Assembly (NCBI GenBank): GCA_964388945.1
Contig: CAYMCM010000012.1
Coordinates: 1-45,417 of the forward strand
Origin: Roseburia_D sp964388945
Lineage (GTDB): Bacteria; Bacillota; Clostridia; Lachnospirales; Lachnospiraceae
Direction of reading: 5' to 3'
Length of the DNA stretch: 45,417 nucleotides
The notes beneath the pieces are model-generated. The model worked only from the letters and a program-made list of their open reading frames with translations. It was not told the DNA's origin and did no database searches. Made by a program: the position numbers and the translations under genes. Each line of letters begins with the position of its first letter. The first letter of the stretch is position 1. This document shows, piece by piece, positions 16,736-25,106 of this stretch.

Positions 16736-17830
16736 TTCTGTCTCTTTATCAAATACATGAATCTTGCTCGGATCAAATGCAAATCTTACATGATCACCCA
16801 TACGAGCAGGTGTTCTGGAATCAACTTTTGCAGTGAATCCTGCTCCGCCCATCTGGAAGTAAAGCAGAACTTCTGCACCAAGTAATTCGTATCCTGTTAC
16901 ATCAGCTTCAATGAGACTGCTCTTGAAGGTTTCAACTTCGATCTGAGAATCACTGATATCTTCCGGTCTGATACCGAGGACAACAGTCTTTCCTGCGTAA
17001 CCTCCGTCGATAAGTTTCTTAGCCTTTGCAGGCGGTAATACAGCGCTGAATTTATCGAATTTCAGTGTAACCTTGTCGCCTTCTACAACACACTGAGCAT
17101 CTACAAAGTTCATCTGCGGAGATCCGATGAATCCGGCAACAAACAGGTTATCCGGCTCATTATATAACTTGATCGGGGAATCTACCTGCTGGATCACACC
17201 GTCTTTTAATACAACGATTCTGGTTCCGAGTGTCATAGCTTCGGTCTGATCATGTGTTACATAGATGATCGTAGCGCCAAGTCTGTGATGTAATGCAGAA
17301 ATCTCAGAACGCATCTGTACTCTTAATTTTGCATCCAAGTTGGATAACGGCTCATCCATAAGGAATACCTTAGGATTACGAACGATTGCACGACCCATGG
17401 CAACACGCTGTCTCTGTCCACCAGATAAAGCCTTCGGTTTACGGTCAAGCAGTTTTTCAAGATCAAGGATCTTCGCTGCTTCTTCTACTTTCTTTTTGAT
17501 TTCATCCTTCGGAACTTTTCTTAATTTCAGACCGAATGCCATGTTGTCAAATACGGTCATATGCGGATACAGAGCGTAGTTCTGGAATACCATCGCGATA
17601 TCTCTGTCTTTCGGTTCAACGTCGTTTACGACTCTTCCATCGATGGATAATTCACCAGAAGAAATTTCTTCCAGACCTGCGATCATACGAAGTGTAGTAG
17701 ACTTACCACATCCGGATGGTCCAACGAAGATGATGAACTCTTTATCTTCTACTTCAAGGTTGAAATCCTTAACTGCTTCAAAGCCGTTCGGATATTTTTT
17801 ACATACGTTTTTTAATGATAAACTAGCCAT
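16718..17830 (-). CDS. msmK: Sugar ABC transporter ATP-binding protein, MsmK/UgpC type
   Basis: A 370-residue ATPase of the CUT1 carbohydrate-import family. It has Walker A GPSGCGKST (residues 37-45), signature LSGGQRQRVAMGRA near residue 135, Walker B VFLMDEPLSNLD, and the switch THDQTEAMTL. A C-terminal OB-fold (TOBE/MalK-like) regulatory domain of about 130 residues includes GIRPEDI. No permease or binding-protein gene is adjacent, so it fits the shared, orphan ATPases (MsmK, MsiK) that power several sugar importers encoded elsewhere. AGGAGG lies upstream of the ATG. The gene is probably monocistronic: it has a terminator after it and a 220-base upstream region rich in inverted repeats. 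Confidence 0.93.
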   Translation of the reverse strand: MASLSLKNVCKKYPNGFEAVKDFNLEVEDKEFIIFVGPSGCGKSTTLRMIAGLEEISSGELSIDGRVVNDVEPKDRDIAMVFQNYALYPHMTVFDNMAFGLKLRKVPKDEIKKKVEEAAKILDLEKLLDRKPKALSGGQRQRVAMGRAIVRNPKVFLMDEPLSNLDAKLRVQMRSEISALHHRLGATIIYVTHDQTEAMTLGTRIVVLKDGVIQQVDSPIKLYNEPDNLFVAGFIGSPQMNFVDAQCVVEGDKVTLKFDKFSAVLPPAKAKKLIDGGYAGKTVVLGIRPEDISDSQIEVETFKSSLIEADVTGYELLGAEVLLYFQMGGAGFTAKVDSRTPARMGDHVRFAFDPSKIHVFDKETELTITN

Positions 17831-17865
17831 TTTATAATACCTCCTAAAATATGTATATCTGTTTC

Positions 17866-17882
17866 CGGAACGATCCGTTCCG
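17866..17882. promoter_or_regulatory. Inverted repeat in the msmK leader, operator candidate
   Basis: A perfect 7-bp inverted repeat, CGGAACG ATC CGTTCCG, lies 35 bases upstream of the ATPase start and about 20 bases downstream of a possible -10 (TATAGT, 17907-17902) that lacks a good -35. It could be a repressor site or an RNA hairpin. No regulator can be assigned from sequence. Confidence 0.4.
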
Positions 17883-17933
17883 TTCTCTATCAGCTAAGAC
17901 TACTATATCTTATTCCGCTTTTTTTGGCTATAC

Positions 17934-18019
17934 GTGGATTCCACAAAGATTTTTCTCTTTTGTTGTGGGTTCTGCCCATCTGTCCTTTGTGTCAATTCTG
18001 TTTTCGTCAGTCTGACGAA
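17934..18019. repeat. Other inverted repeats between dut and msmK
   Basis: This part of the 220-base gap holds GTGGA-T-TCCAC (17934-17944), an overlapping CCACAA...TTGTGG pairing, and TTCGTCA-GTC-TGACGAA (18003-18019). A further TTTGACGAA half-copy lies near 18042. The TTCGTCA hairpin, 31 bases after the dut stop, could serve as a dut 3' end but lacks a T-run on the minus strand. Confidence 0.4.
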
Positions 18020-18050
18020 GATGGTATTTTTTTATGTGCAATTTGACGAA

Positions 18051-18494
18051 TCACTGTTTGCCTGTACTTCCAAAACCACCGCGGTCTTCCCCTGTCAGCT
18101 CTTCCACCTCATCAAATACGATCCTCGGCTGATGCTTCTGGATGCGGAACTGGCAGATCCGGTCGTTTACATGAATCTTTGTATCACGCATCGCAATGAC
18201 CGGCATACGCCACCAGTCGTTCGGACCGCAGTATGTTTCATCGATCAGTCCCATATGATTCGACTGGATGATCCCGAAATTCTTGTAGGTACTGCTGCGC
18301 GGTATCACACATGCCTCATATCCTGCCGGGAGCTGCATGGCTATCCCAAGATGGATCATAGCGAAATCACCTTTTTTCAGCACCACATCCTCTGCCGCAC
18401 GCAGATCAATCCAGTCACTCTTTCCATCGATATAGCAGAGTTTTTCTATCTTATCATTTAAATATTTAATCTTGATCGTCTCTTTTTGTTCCAT
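18051..18494 (-). CDS. dut: dUTP diphosphatase (dUTPase)
   Basis: Hydrolyses dUTP to dUMP and pyrophosphate, keeping uracil out of DNA and supplying dTMP synthesis. The 147-residue product shows the trimeric dUTPase motifs: DLRAAED (motif I) near residue 32, PRSSTYKNFGI (II) near 65, GLIDETYCG (III) near 83, RICQFRIQK (IV) near 115, and the C-terminal RGGFGSTG (V). The start at 18494 is chosen because AGGAG precedes it; an in-frame ATG at 18512 would overlap gpsA by 10 bases and lacks its own site. It is the last gene of der-plsY-gpsA-dut and begins 8 bases after the gpsA stop. Confidence 0.93.
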   Translation of the reverse strand: MEQKETIKIKYLNDKIEKLCYIDGKSDWIDLRAAEDVVLKKGDFAMIHLGIAMQLPAGYEACVIPRSSTYKNFGIIQSNHMGLIDETYCGPNDWWRMPVIAMRDTKIHVNDRICQFRIQKHQPRIVFDEVEELTGEDRGGFGSTGKQ

Positions 18495-18502
18495 TGTCTC
18501 TC

Positions 18503-19513
18503 CTAATTCCATTCCAGATCATCATGCTCCGGCTTCTTGTCACGGAGCATCAGATCCATCACTGCTTCTTTTGCTGCTTTTCCATCAAAAAGCACTTCGT
18601 TGACCTGCTCAATGATCGGCATGGACACGCCATACTTTTTCGACAGTTCCATTGCCGCCTTCGCAGAGTAAACACCTTCCACGACCATCTTTACTTCTTT
18701 CATGGCTTCGTCCATCGTATAGCCCTGCCCGATCAGCATTCCCGCCCTGCGGTTTCTGCTGTGCTTGCTCGCGCAGGTCACGATCAGATCACCGATTCCG
18801 GTAAGCCCGCTCAGTGTTTCATATTTTGCCCCCATTTTAAGCGCCAGTCTTCCGATCTCCGAAATTCCTCTGGTGATCAGCGCTGCCTTCGTATTGTCTC
18901 CATATCCAAGTCCGTCCGCCATTCCTGCCGCCAGAGCGATCACATTTTTTAAGGATGCTCCAAGTTCCATTCCAAGTACATCCGGGCTTGTATACACGCG
19001 CAGCACCTCATTCATGAACGTAGACTGCACCAGTTCTGCTGTCTCTTTTCTTTTTGCGCCTGCTACCAGTGTGGTCGGAAGTCCGATCCCCACTTCTTCC
19101 GCATGGCTCGGTCCGCAGAGCACGGCTGTCTCGGCCTGCGGAATCTCCTGCATGAGGATCTCGGAAAGTGTCATTAACGTACCTTCCTCAATTCCTTTTG
19201 CCACACTCACCAGAAGCTGAGCGTCTTCCACATGCGGCGCCATCATCTCTGCCGTGCTTCTGATATATGGAGACGGCACTGCCACTACTAACATATCCCG
19301 CCCGGCGATTGCTTCTTCTATATCTGTGGTAAGTCCGATCTGCTCTGCGATCTTCACACCCGGAAGTTTATCCTTGTGTTCCCGCTCACTTTTTAACATT
19401 GCGATCTCATCCTCTGAAATAGACCAGATCGTCACCTCATGTCCGTTTTTATGCAAAACGACCGCAAGTGCTGTTCCCCAGCTTCCTGCTCCTAATACAC
19501 TGACTTTTGCCAT
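18503..19513 (-). CDS. gpsA: Glycerol-3-phosphate dehydrogenase [NAD(P)+]
   Basis: Reduces dihydroxyacetone phosphate to sn-glycerol-3-phosphate, the backbone for phospholipids. The 336-residue protein has the N-terminal Rossmann motif VLGAGSWGTALA and the VVAVPSPYIR strand. The typical central and C-terminal signatures follow: SVAKGIEEGT, CGPSHAEEV, GMELGASLKNVIALAAG with the catalytic Lys, and GLTGIGDLIVTC. GGAGGG precedes the ATG. It sits directly downstream of plsY, whose product consumes glycerol-3-phosphate, so two consecutive steps of phosphatidic acid synthesis are co-encoded. Confidence 0.97.
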   Translation of the reverse strand: MAKVSVLGAGSWGTALAVVLHKNGHEVTIWSISEDEIAMLKSEREHKDKLPGVKIAEQIGLTTDIEEAIAGRDMLVVAVPSPYIRSTAEMMAPHVEDAQLLVSVAKGIEEGTLMTLSEILMQEIPQAETAVLCGPSHAEEVGIGLPTTLVAGAKRKETAELVQSTFMNEVLRVYTSPDVLGMELGASLKNVIALAAGMADGLGYGDNTKAALITRGISEIGRLALKMGAKYETLSGLTGIGDLIVTCASKHSRNRRAGMLIGQGYTMDEAMKEVKMVVEGVYSAKAAMELSKKYGVSMPIIEQVNEVLFDGKAAKEAVMDLMLRDKKPEHDDLEWN

Positions 19514-19528
19514 TACACCCTCCTGACT

Positions 19529-20191
19529 TTATGCTTTGTTGGTTTTGTCATGATTCATGGAAAATTTATTTTCTGTCCCATGGATCAGCCGTTCAATATT
19601 GCTCTTGTGACGCCAGACCGCCATTCCTGTAATGACCGCACTGAGTACATACAATTCCGGAAGGTAGCCTGCCGACACATGAAACCATCCCATCTGTCCG
19701 AAAATGATCGTCTGTACCAGGAAACTGAGCACCACTAAAATCGAACCGACCGACACATAGCGTGTAAGCGCTACCGCAAGTACAAAAAGTGCCAGACAGA
19801 CCGGTATCTCAAATGGGCAGAATGCGACTAAAAGCCCTGCCGTACAAGCGATCCCTTTCCCTCCTTTAAATTTCAGGTAAAACGGGAAATTGTGTCCAAG
19901 GATCGCACCGAAGCCGGCATAAAGCTCCAACAGCTTTAGCATATCCGCTCCGTCTCTGCGAAACAAAAAGCGCACCAGACAGATGGCGAGCACACATTTA
20001 AAACAGTCACCCAAAAACGTGACCACCCCCGCCTTCCATCCCAGATTCCTTAACGTATTGGTCGTACCGGCATTTCCGCTTCCCATCGTGCGGATATCTA
20101 CTTTTTTTGATTTTCCGTAAAAATAACCGGTCACAAAACAGCCGCAGAAATAGCCGATGACCAGAGCAAGTATACGCTGCAGTATCAACAT
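19529..20191 (-). CDS. plsY: Glycerol-3-phosphate acyltransferase PlsY
   Basis: An integral membrane enzyme that transfers an acyl group from acyl-phosphate (made by PlsX, encoded here at 43346-44371) to glycerol-3-phosphate, giving lysophosphatidic acid. The 220-residue product has several hydrophobic helices and the three conserved cytoplasmic motifs: MGSGNAGTTNTLR near residue 36, GHNFPFYLKFKGGKGIA near residue 105, and a C-terminal WRHKSNIERL. The start at 20191 is preferred: AAGGAGAG is 7 bases upstream and the ATG lies one base after the der stop. Confidence 0.95.
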   Translation of the reverse strand: MLILQRILALVIGYFCGCFVTGYFYGKSKKVDIRTMGSGNAGTTNTLRNLGWKAGVVTFLGDCFKCVLAICLVRFLFRRDGADMLKLLELYAGFGAILGHNFPFYLKFKGGKGIACTAGLLVAFCPFEIPVCLALFVLAVALTRYVSVGSILVVLSFLVQTIIFGQMGWFHVSAGYLPELYVLSAVITGMAVWRHKSNIERLIHGTENKFSMNHDKTNKA

Positions 20192-20192
20192 T

Positions 20193-21518
20193 TTATGACT
20201 CTCCTTTTCTTTCCCGGATAATGAAACGAAGTGCCGTTCCGCGGAAGCCAAATGCGTCACGTATCCGGTTTTCTATATATCTCGTATAAGAAAAATGCAT
20301 CAATTTTTTGTCATTGACAAACACGACAAAGGTAGGCGGTTTGACCGATACCTGCGTGATATAAAAGATCTTTAAACGCTTGCCCTTGTCTGACGGCGGC
20401 TGCTGCATTGCAACTGCTTCCGCCACGATCTCATTTAAGACACCTGTTGCAAGACGCATGGAATTATTCGCCATGACCATATCGATCATTTCATAGAGTT
20501 TATTTAAACGCTGTCCGGTCTGTGCCGAGATGAAAAGAATCTCTGCATACGGCATAAAGCTTAAAACCTGACGAATGCGGTCTGAATGTTCTTTGACCGA
20601 CTTGTCATTTTTTTCTATTGCATCCCACTTATTGACCGCAATAATGATACCTTTTCCACGGTCATGCGCAATACCTGCGATCTTCGCATCCTGTTCGGTA
20701 ACACCCTCAGTTGCATCGATCACGATCACAACAACATCCGCACGCTCAACTGCGGTAACAGCACGGATAATGCTGTACCGCTCAAGTTCTTCCTTGATCT
20801 TGCTCTTTCTGCGCAGTCCTGCAGTATCAATAAACACATACTCTCTTCCGCAGTATTTTACCGCTGTGTCAATAGCATCTCTCGTTGTACCCGCAATGTC
20901 GGATACGATAACACGCCGTTCTCCGGTCAGCTTGTTGATCAAAGAAGATTTTCCGACGTTCGGTTTTCCGATGACTGCGATCTTCGGACGGTCGTCCTCT
21001 TCCTCCTCCGCATTCCGTTCCGGGAAATGTGCGATCACTTCATCTAACATATCTCCGATACCAAGCATGGAAGATGAAGAAACCGGCACCGGTTCTCCGA
21101 TACCCAGATTGTAAAATTCATAAACATCCGGCATATATTTCTTAAAATCATCCACCTTGTTTACAACAAGCACGACTGGTTTTTTCGAACGGCGCAGCAT
21201 ATTTGCCACCTTTTCATCCGCATCCACAAGTCCCTGTCTTACATCCGTCACGAACATGATCACATCTGCCGTATCAATCGCAATCTGCGCCTGTTCCCTC
21301 ATCTGGGAGAGAATAATATCATTACTGTCCGGCTCGATTCCTCCGGTATCGATCAAGGTAAAGTTTTTATCCAGCCAGGAGACATCCGCATATATACGGT
21401 CTCTTGTCACTCCCGGCGTATCTTTGACGATTGAGATACGTTCTCCTGCCAAAACATTAAAAAGCGTTGACTTTCCAACATTCGGACGTCCCACAATCGC
21501 TACAACTGGTTTACTCAT
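20193..21518 (-). CDS. der: GTPase Der (EngA), ribosome assembly
   Basis: An essential double-GTPase needed for 50S subunit maturation. The 441-residue product begins MSKPVVAIVGRPNVGKST (first G domain), with DTPGVTRD and NKVDD following. The second G domain starts with GKPNVGKSSLI near residue 180, with DIAGTTRDAID and NKWD. A C-terminal KH-like domain ends VSVKPPTFVVFVND followed by the Arg/Lys-rich tail. The start at 21518 is chosen because MSKPVVAIVGRP is the conserved start, although AAGGAG is about 10 bases away; an in-frame GTG 27 bases upstream is less likely. First gene of der-plsY-gpsA-dut. Confidence 0.96.
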   Translation of the reverse strand: MSKPVVAIVGRPNVGKSTLFNVLAGERISIVKDTPGVTRDRIYADVSWLDKNFTLIDTGGIEPDSNDIILSQMREQAQIAIDTADVIMFVTDVRQGLVDADEKVANMLRRSKKPVVLVVNKVDDFKKYMPDVYEFYNLGIGEPVPVSSSSMLGIGDMLDEVIAHFPERNAEEEEDDRPKIAVIGKPNVGKSSLINKLTGERRVIVSDIAGTTRDAIDTAVKYCGREYVFIDTAGLRRKSKIKEELERYSIIRAVTAVERADVVVIVIDATEGVTEQDAKIAGIAHDRGKGIIIAVNKWDAIEKNDKSVKEHSDRIRQVLSFMPYAEILFISAQTGQRLNKLYEMIDMVMANNSMRLATGVLNEIVAEAVAMQQPPSDKGKRLKIFYITQVSVKPPTFVVFVNDKKLMHFSYTRYIENRIRDAFGFRGTALRFIIRERKGES

Positions 21519-21588
21519 ATATCTCTTACTCCTTACTCTATGCACGGCATAAAATATGCCACTTTTGGTTTCTTTTCATCAAAATAAA

Positions 21589-21603
21589 TCGGGTAACACC
21601 CGA
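21589..21603 (-). terminator. Hairpin after the ABC permease, possible terminator
   Basis: TCGGGT and ACCCGA form a 6-bp stem with a 3-base loop; on the minus strand it is followed by TTTATTTT. It lies between the permease gene and der and could back up the terminator at 21685-21712. Confidence 0.5.
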
Positions 21604-21684
21604 CCGCTTGATTTTACAATATCTCCCCGCAGTTGTAAAGCCTTTTTCCGCTTCTGCATCCGTTCAGCTTTCTCGAACGCAAAG

Positions 21685-21712
21685 AAAAAGCCGCCGATTT
21701 CGGACAGCTTTT
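21685..21712 (-). terminator. Terminator after the ABC permease gene
   Basis: On the minus strand AAAAGC (21712-21707) pairs with GCTTTT (21691-21686), with an inner CCG/CGG pairing, and continues TTCTTT. It lies 12 bases after the permease stop codon. Confidence 0.65.
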
Positions 21713-21724
21713 CCTTTTCTGCTT

Positions 21725-23695
21725 TTATTCTACATATTCCGTTTCTACATATTCTATATCATAGCCAGACGCATATTCCGTACTATCATACTGCATATTG
21801 TATTCCTGATAAGTCATCAGTTCACTTTCATCCGAGATCACCCCGATCTCCTTCAATGCTTCGACTGTATGGATACATTTCTTGCCGATCGTCAGATAAC
21901 TGTTGGTATTCGATGAATAGCTTATCGCGTCAATATCATACTCTTCTCTGAACTGATCATATGGAAAATAGGAGCCCTTCTCATTATAAAATGAAAAATT
22001 GATCGAATTTGCGTAGATCTGGTCACTGATGTCCGTAGAATCCGTATTGTAAACATTAAACCGGACTACATCCTCGTAATTGCCCTCATAGATGTCTTTC
22101 ATCAGTGCTTCGTAGACAATCTTTGCGTTCTGTGCATTAAAACTCAGATCATCTGTATTCATATCCTGGCCATCCCATGTGTATTTTTCCAGATATCCGT
22201 TCTGCGGCACATTTTCGTCATAATATACACCAAACTGTGCCTTCATTATATTTTCCGGTTTTTCCATGATCGCAAGCATCTGTCCGATCACCGAATCTTT
22301 ATCCTTTAATTCTTCTGATTCCGCCGGCACGTTATAATAACGGCTGACTTTCGATCCGTCTTTCATCTTGTAGCTGATCATAAACCCGTAGGAGGCATTC
22401 CCATTCATAACATACGATTCTATCTCATCTTTCTTGGCAATGATATCTTTATGCATATCTATGAGTTCCTGAATCTCACTTTTATCTGTCAGGACTAACG
22501 AATTGTACTCAAGACCTGCCATCTTTACCTCAGATACATCCGGTGTCCATGATTCAATCCCGAAGGCATCAAATTCCACCATACCTAGCACCGCTGCGAT
22601 ACATACCGCGCCAATTCCAAATTCTGCGAATCTTTTTTTAGAAAACACTTTAAATTTCTTTTGTAAAAACATCTCTGCTACAAAAAAGCATCCGAGTCCG
22701 ATCACAAGTGTGCTGCATAACATAATAACAAATTCTTTCGTTCCTGAAACCGTATCAGAAAAGATCGCGCCAAATATCAGTCCGCCAAGTAATGCACCAC
22801 AAGCTGTCACACACCAGCGGAATACCGGTTTGAGCCAGCCGATGGAAATCAGATCTCCCGCAGTTTCGATCCTGCGTCTTTGGTATGCAGCCAGTGCAAG
22901 CGCGATCAGCACAAAAGCTGCAAATACATACGCAAGCAGTGTCTTCCCGCCGTTCACATGGTACACATAACTGCCGGTATTCTCTAAAACTTCTGTCTCG
23001 ATCCCGATCTTGTTTGAAAGGTAATAAATCGGCGAAAGCACAGAAAACTTCGAAAGTGAATCTATACCGTCCATTCCAAAGCAGAGTTCCGCCATGATCG
23101 CCTTCCCGATGAACTCCAGAATAATCTCCAAAAGATTGAGTGCGATATAGCAGACCGGAAGTGCCAAAAGCTGTCCGGTCAGCATACCTACCAATACTGC
23201 CATGGAATAGAAAAAGAACATATTTCCAAGCGCATATACCAATGCGATCATCAGATACTGTAATTCCGTAATGCCGACTGCCGCGCACACGAACACACCT
23301 GCCAGTGTTGCGATCACCTGCGGCACCGCCATAAAAAGAAGTCCTGAAATGTAATTTGTAACAAACAGTTCCTCTCTGCGAACCGGAAGTGAATGAATCA
23401 TATTCGCACTCTTTGCATTATATAAATAAGAAAAAAGTGCCATCGCAACGACAAGTGAAACCAAAAACAGAAGTATCGGTGACATAACCCCATCCATCAG
23501 ACTGACATATAGATTGGTGCGTTCCATCGCCTGCTCCGTCTCTTCCGTATAGTAAACCACGTTTCTGCTGCAGATATAAATACCAAACGGAATTTCAAAC
23601 AGGCAGATCACAAGATAGCCAAACCAGACCGGCCAATAATGCGTGAAATTTTTCTTAAAAATCGTCTTATTAAAAAAGGATATCTTTGACTGCAT
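21725..23695 (-). CDS. ABC-2 type transporter permease
   Basis: A 656-residue membrane protein, the permease partner of the ATPase encoded just upstream. The N-terminal half has about six hydrophobic segments: one near residues 20-40, one near 75-90, and several between 100 and 215. A further helix pair follows between about 275 and 345 and another helix near 365. After that comes a large extracytoplasmic domain of about 270 residues, ending in an acidic Tyr-rich tail. This layout resembles bacitracin/lantibiotic-type or envelope-stress ABC-2 permeases fused to a soluble domain; the substrate is unknown. GGAGGGG precedes the ATG, which lies inside the 3' end of the ATPase gene (26-base overlap). 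Confidence 0.8.
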   Translation of the reverse strand: MQSKISFFNKTIFKKNFTHYWPVWFGYLVICLFEIPFGIYICSRNVVYYTEETEQAMERTNLYVSLMDGVMSPILLFLVSLVVAMALFSYLYNAKSANMIHSLPVRREELFVTNYISGLLFMAVPQVIATLAGVFVCAAVGITELQYLMIALVYALGNMFFFYSMAVLVGMLTGQLLALPVCYIALNLLEIILEFIGKAIMAELCFGMDGIDSLSKFSVLSPIYYLSNKIGIETEVLENTGSYVYHVNGGKTLLAYVFAAFVLIALALAAYQRRRIETAGDLISIGWLKPVFRWCVTACGALLGGLIFGAIFSDTVSGTKEFVIMLCSTLVIGLGCFFVAEMFLQKKFKVFSKKRFAEFGIGAVCIAAVLGMVEFDAFGIESWTPDVSEVKMAGLEYNSLVLTDKSEIQELIDMHKDIIAKKDEIESYVMNGNASYGFMISYKMKDGSKVSRYYNVPAESEELKDKDSVIGQMLAIMEKPENIMKAQFGVYYDENVPQNGYLEKYTWDGQDMNTDDLSFNAQNAKIVYEALMKDIYEGNYEDVVRFNVYNTDSTDISDQIYANSINFSFYNEKGSYFPYDQFREEYDIDAISYSSNTNSYLTIGKKCIHTVEALKEIGVISDESELMTYQEYNMQYDSTEYASGYDIEYVETEYVE

Positions 23696-24569
23696 AATCT
23701 ACCCCTCCTAATTCATAAATAAAGATTTCTTCCAGGGTAAGCGGAAGGACATCTACCAGCATCGGATTTAAATATTCGATCTGCTTTCTGGCTTCCGTTG
23801 GATTTCCTTTTACGATGAGTGTATACACTCTTCCCGTATTGGACATATGAAGCACCTCAAATCCTTCCGGCAATTTTGGCATTTCTGCCTGAAAAGCCGT
23901 CTGTATTTTGCAGACGCTGCCCTGCAGGTCACTCAGTGAACGTTCTAAGATCACTTTTCCCTGATGCATGATCCCCACATGGTCACACACATCCTCTAAT
24001 TCACGCAGATTGTGGGATGAAACAAAAACTGTCGTTTTATGCTCAGACACATCTGCCATAATAATGCTCCAGATCTGCCTGCGCATTACCGGATCGAGTC
24101 CGTCCACCGGCTCATCTAAGATCAGTATCTCCGGTCTGCAGCAGATTGCAAGCCAGAAAGCAACCTGTTTTTGCATACCCTTTGACAGCCTCCGGATGCT
24201 CCGCTTCGTATCGATATTCGGGAAAAACCTGCGCATTTTTTCAAATAACTTTTCATCGAATTTCGGATAGATTCCCTGATAAAACCGCTTCATCTCCATT
24301 GTATCTGCCTGCATAAAATAAAAAAGTTCATCCGGTATATAAGCAAATTTTTCTTTGACCTTAGGATTTTCAAAAACCGGTATTCCATCAATCTTCACCG
24401 TCCCGGAATCCTGTTTGTATACACCTGTAATGTGACGGATGATCGTTGATTTTCCGGCACCATTCGGACCAACCAGTCCGTAAATATCTCCCTTTCCAAC
24501 GTGGAGTGTTGTACCATCAAGTGCACGGAATCCGTCAAATTCCTTGACCACATTTGAAACTTCTATCAT
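23670..24569 (-). CDS. ABC transporter ATP-binding protein, YtrB/BcrA type
   Basis: A 299-residue ABC ATPase of the drug/antibiotic-export class. Walker A is GPNGAGKST near residue 34. The signature region is degenerate (RRLSKGMQKQVAFWLA near residue 127), Walker B is ILILDEPVDGLDP, and the H-loop is SSHNLRELED. It is the middle gene of a three-gene operon: its ATG overlaps the GntR-family regulator's stop as ATGA, and its 3' end overlaps the permease start. Such GntR(YtrA)-ABC units commonly respond to cell-wall antibiotics, but the inducer here is not known. Confidence 0.92.
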   Translation of the reverse strand: MIEVSNVVKEFDGFRALDGTTLHVGKGDIYGLVGPNGAGKSTIIRHITGVYKQDSGTVKIDGIPVFENPKVKEKFAYIPDELFYFMQADTMEMKRFYQGIYPKFDEKLFEKMRRFFPNIDTKRSIRRLSKGMQKQVAFWLAICCRPEILILDEPVDGLDPVMRRQIWSIIMADVSEHKTTVFVSSHNLRELEDVCDHVGIMHQGKVILERSLSDLQGSVCKIQTAFQAEMPKLPEGFEVLHMSNTGRVYTLIVKGNPTEARKQIEYLNPMLVDVLPLTLEEIFIYELGGVDYAVKDILF

Positions 24570-24940
24570 TCTCTTTTTCCCCTTTCTCTGATGTCTGTGA
24601 TCCGTTCTGTCAAAAACTCCGGCTTTACGGATAAATAGAGCAGCTCTGATGTGACGGTATCAAACTGCACAAACAGTTCTTCCTTGCGGATCTTTAGCAC
24701 ATCATCCTGTGCAGCGGCAAATGTTCCCTTCCCGGAAACCGTATAGATATAGCCCTCATTTTCGAGTTCCCTGTATGCACGCTGTATCGTATTCGGATTG
24801 ATGGCTAGGCTTGCTGCCAGCTCCCGGACAGAAGGAAGTTTTTCTCCGGTCCCGATCACTTTCGACACCAGCAGATGTTTCAGTCCATCTTTGATCTGTT
24901 CATAAATCGGTTTTGCATCACGATAATTTAACTGAATCAA
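24566..24940 (-). CDS. GntR-family repressor, YtrA subfamily
   Basis: A 124-residue regulator with only the N-terminal winged helix-turn-helix (PIYEQIKDGLKHLL, LPSVRELAASLAINPNTIQ, ENEGYIYTVSGKGTF) and a short C-terminal helical tail. It lacks the large effector domain of other GntR proteins, which is typical of YtrA types that control the ABC transporter in the same operon. I place the start at the TTG at 24940, giving LIQLNYRDAKPIYEQ (the usual YtrA beginning) with GGAGGAG upstream. An in-frame ATG at 24970 lies upstream of that ribosome binding site. It most likely represses its own operon through the palindrome at 25000-25011. Confidence 0.9.
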   Translation of the reverse strand: MIQLNYRDAKPIYEQIKDGLKHLLVSKVIGTGEKLPSVRELAASLAINPNTIQRAYRELENEGYIYTVSGKGTFAAAQDDVLKIRKEELFVQFDTVTSELLYLSVKPEFLTERITDIRERGKRE

Positions 24941-24999
24941 ATCCGTCTCTCCTCCTATTATGTATTGCACAGTCCTTTTTTGCTTTTGGCTGTACTATC

Positions 25000-25011
25000 T
25001 GTATCGATACA
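25000..25011. promoter_or_regulatory. Palindromic operator candidate of the GntR-ABC operon
   Basis: TGTATCGATACA is a perfect 12-bp palindrome starting 4 bases downstream of the -10 element, so it covers the expected transcription start. A bound dimer there would block initiation. Confidence 0.65.
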
Positions 25012-25014
25012 CTT

Positions 25015-25043
25015 AATATAGCACCATGAGACTTCCATTACAA
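25015..25043 (-). promoter_or_regulatory. Promoter of the GntR-ABC operon
   Basis: On the minus strand TTGTAA (25043-25038) and TATATT (25020-25015) are separated by 17 bases. The position immediately upstream of the palindrome fits autoregulation. Confidence 0.65.
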
Positions 25044-25082
25044 TAAAGATAAACAGAGGATTTCTTTAAGATTTTATTAATC

Positions 25083-25106
25083 TGCTGCGCCTTTATGGGC
25101 GCAGCA
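25083..25106 (-). terminator. Hairpin overlapping the pgeF stop codon
   Basis: TGCTGCGCC and GGCGCAGCA form a 9-bp GC-rich stem with a 6-base loop. On the minus strand it begins within the last codons of pgeF and is followed by GATTAATAAAATCTT, a weak T/A-rich tail. It probably ends the lepB-to-pgeF transcript, though the T-run is poor. Confidence 0.55.

Noticed and set aside
18503..18512. Upstream ATG (18512) as the dut start
   Set aside because: It lies within the gpsA 3' end without its own ribosome binding site; AGGAG is placed for the ATG at 18494.
21546..21560. GGCATA-AAA-TATGCC inverted repeat ahead of der
   Set aside because: Short, AT-rich, no T-run, and not placed around a convincing promoter; could be chance.
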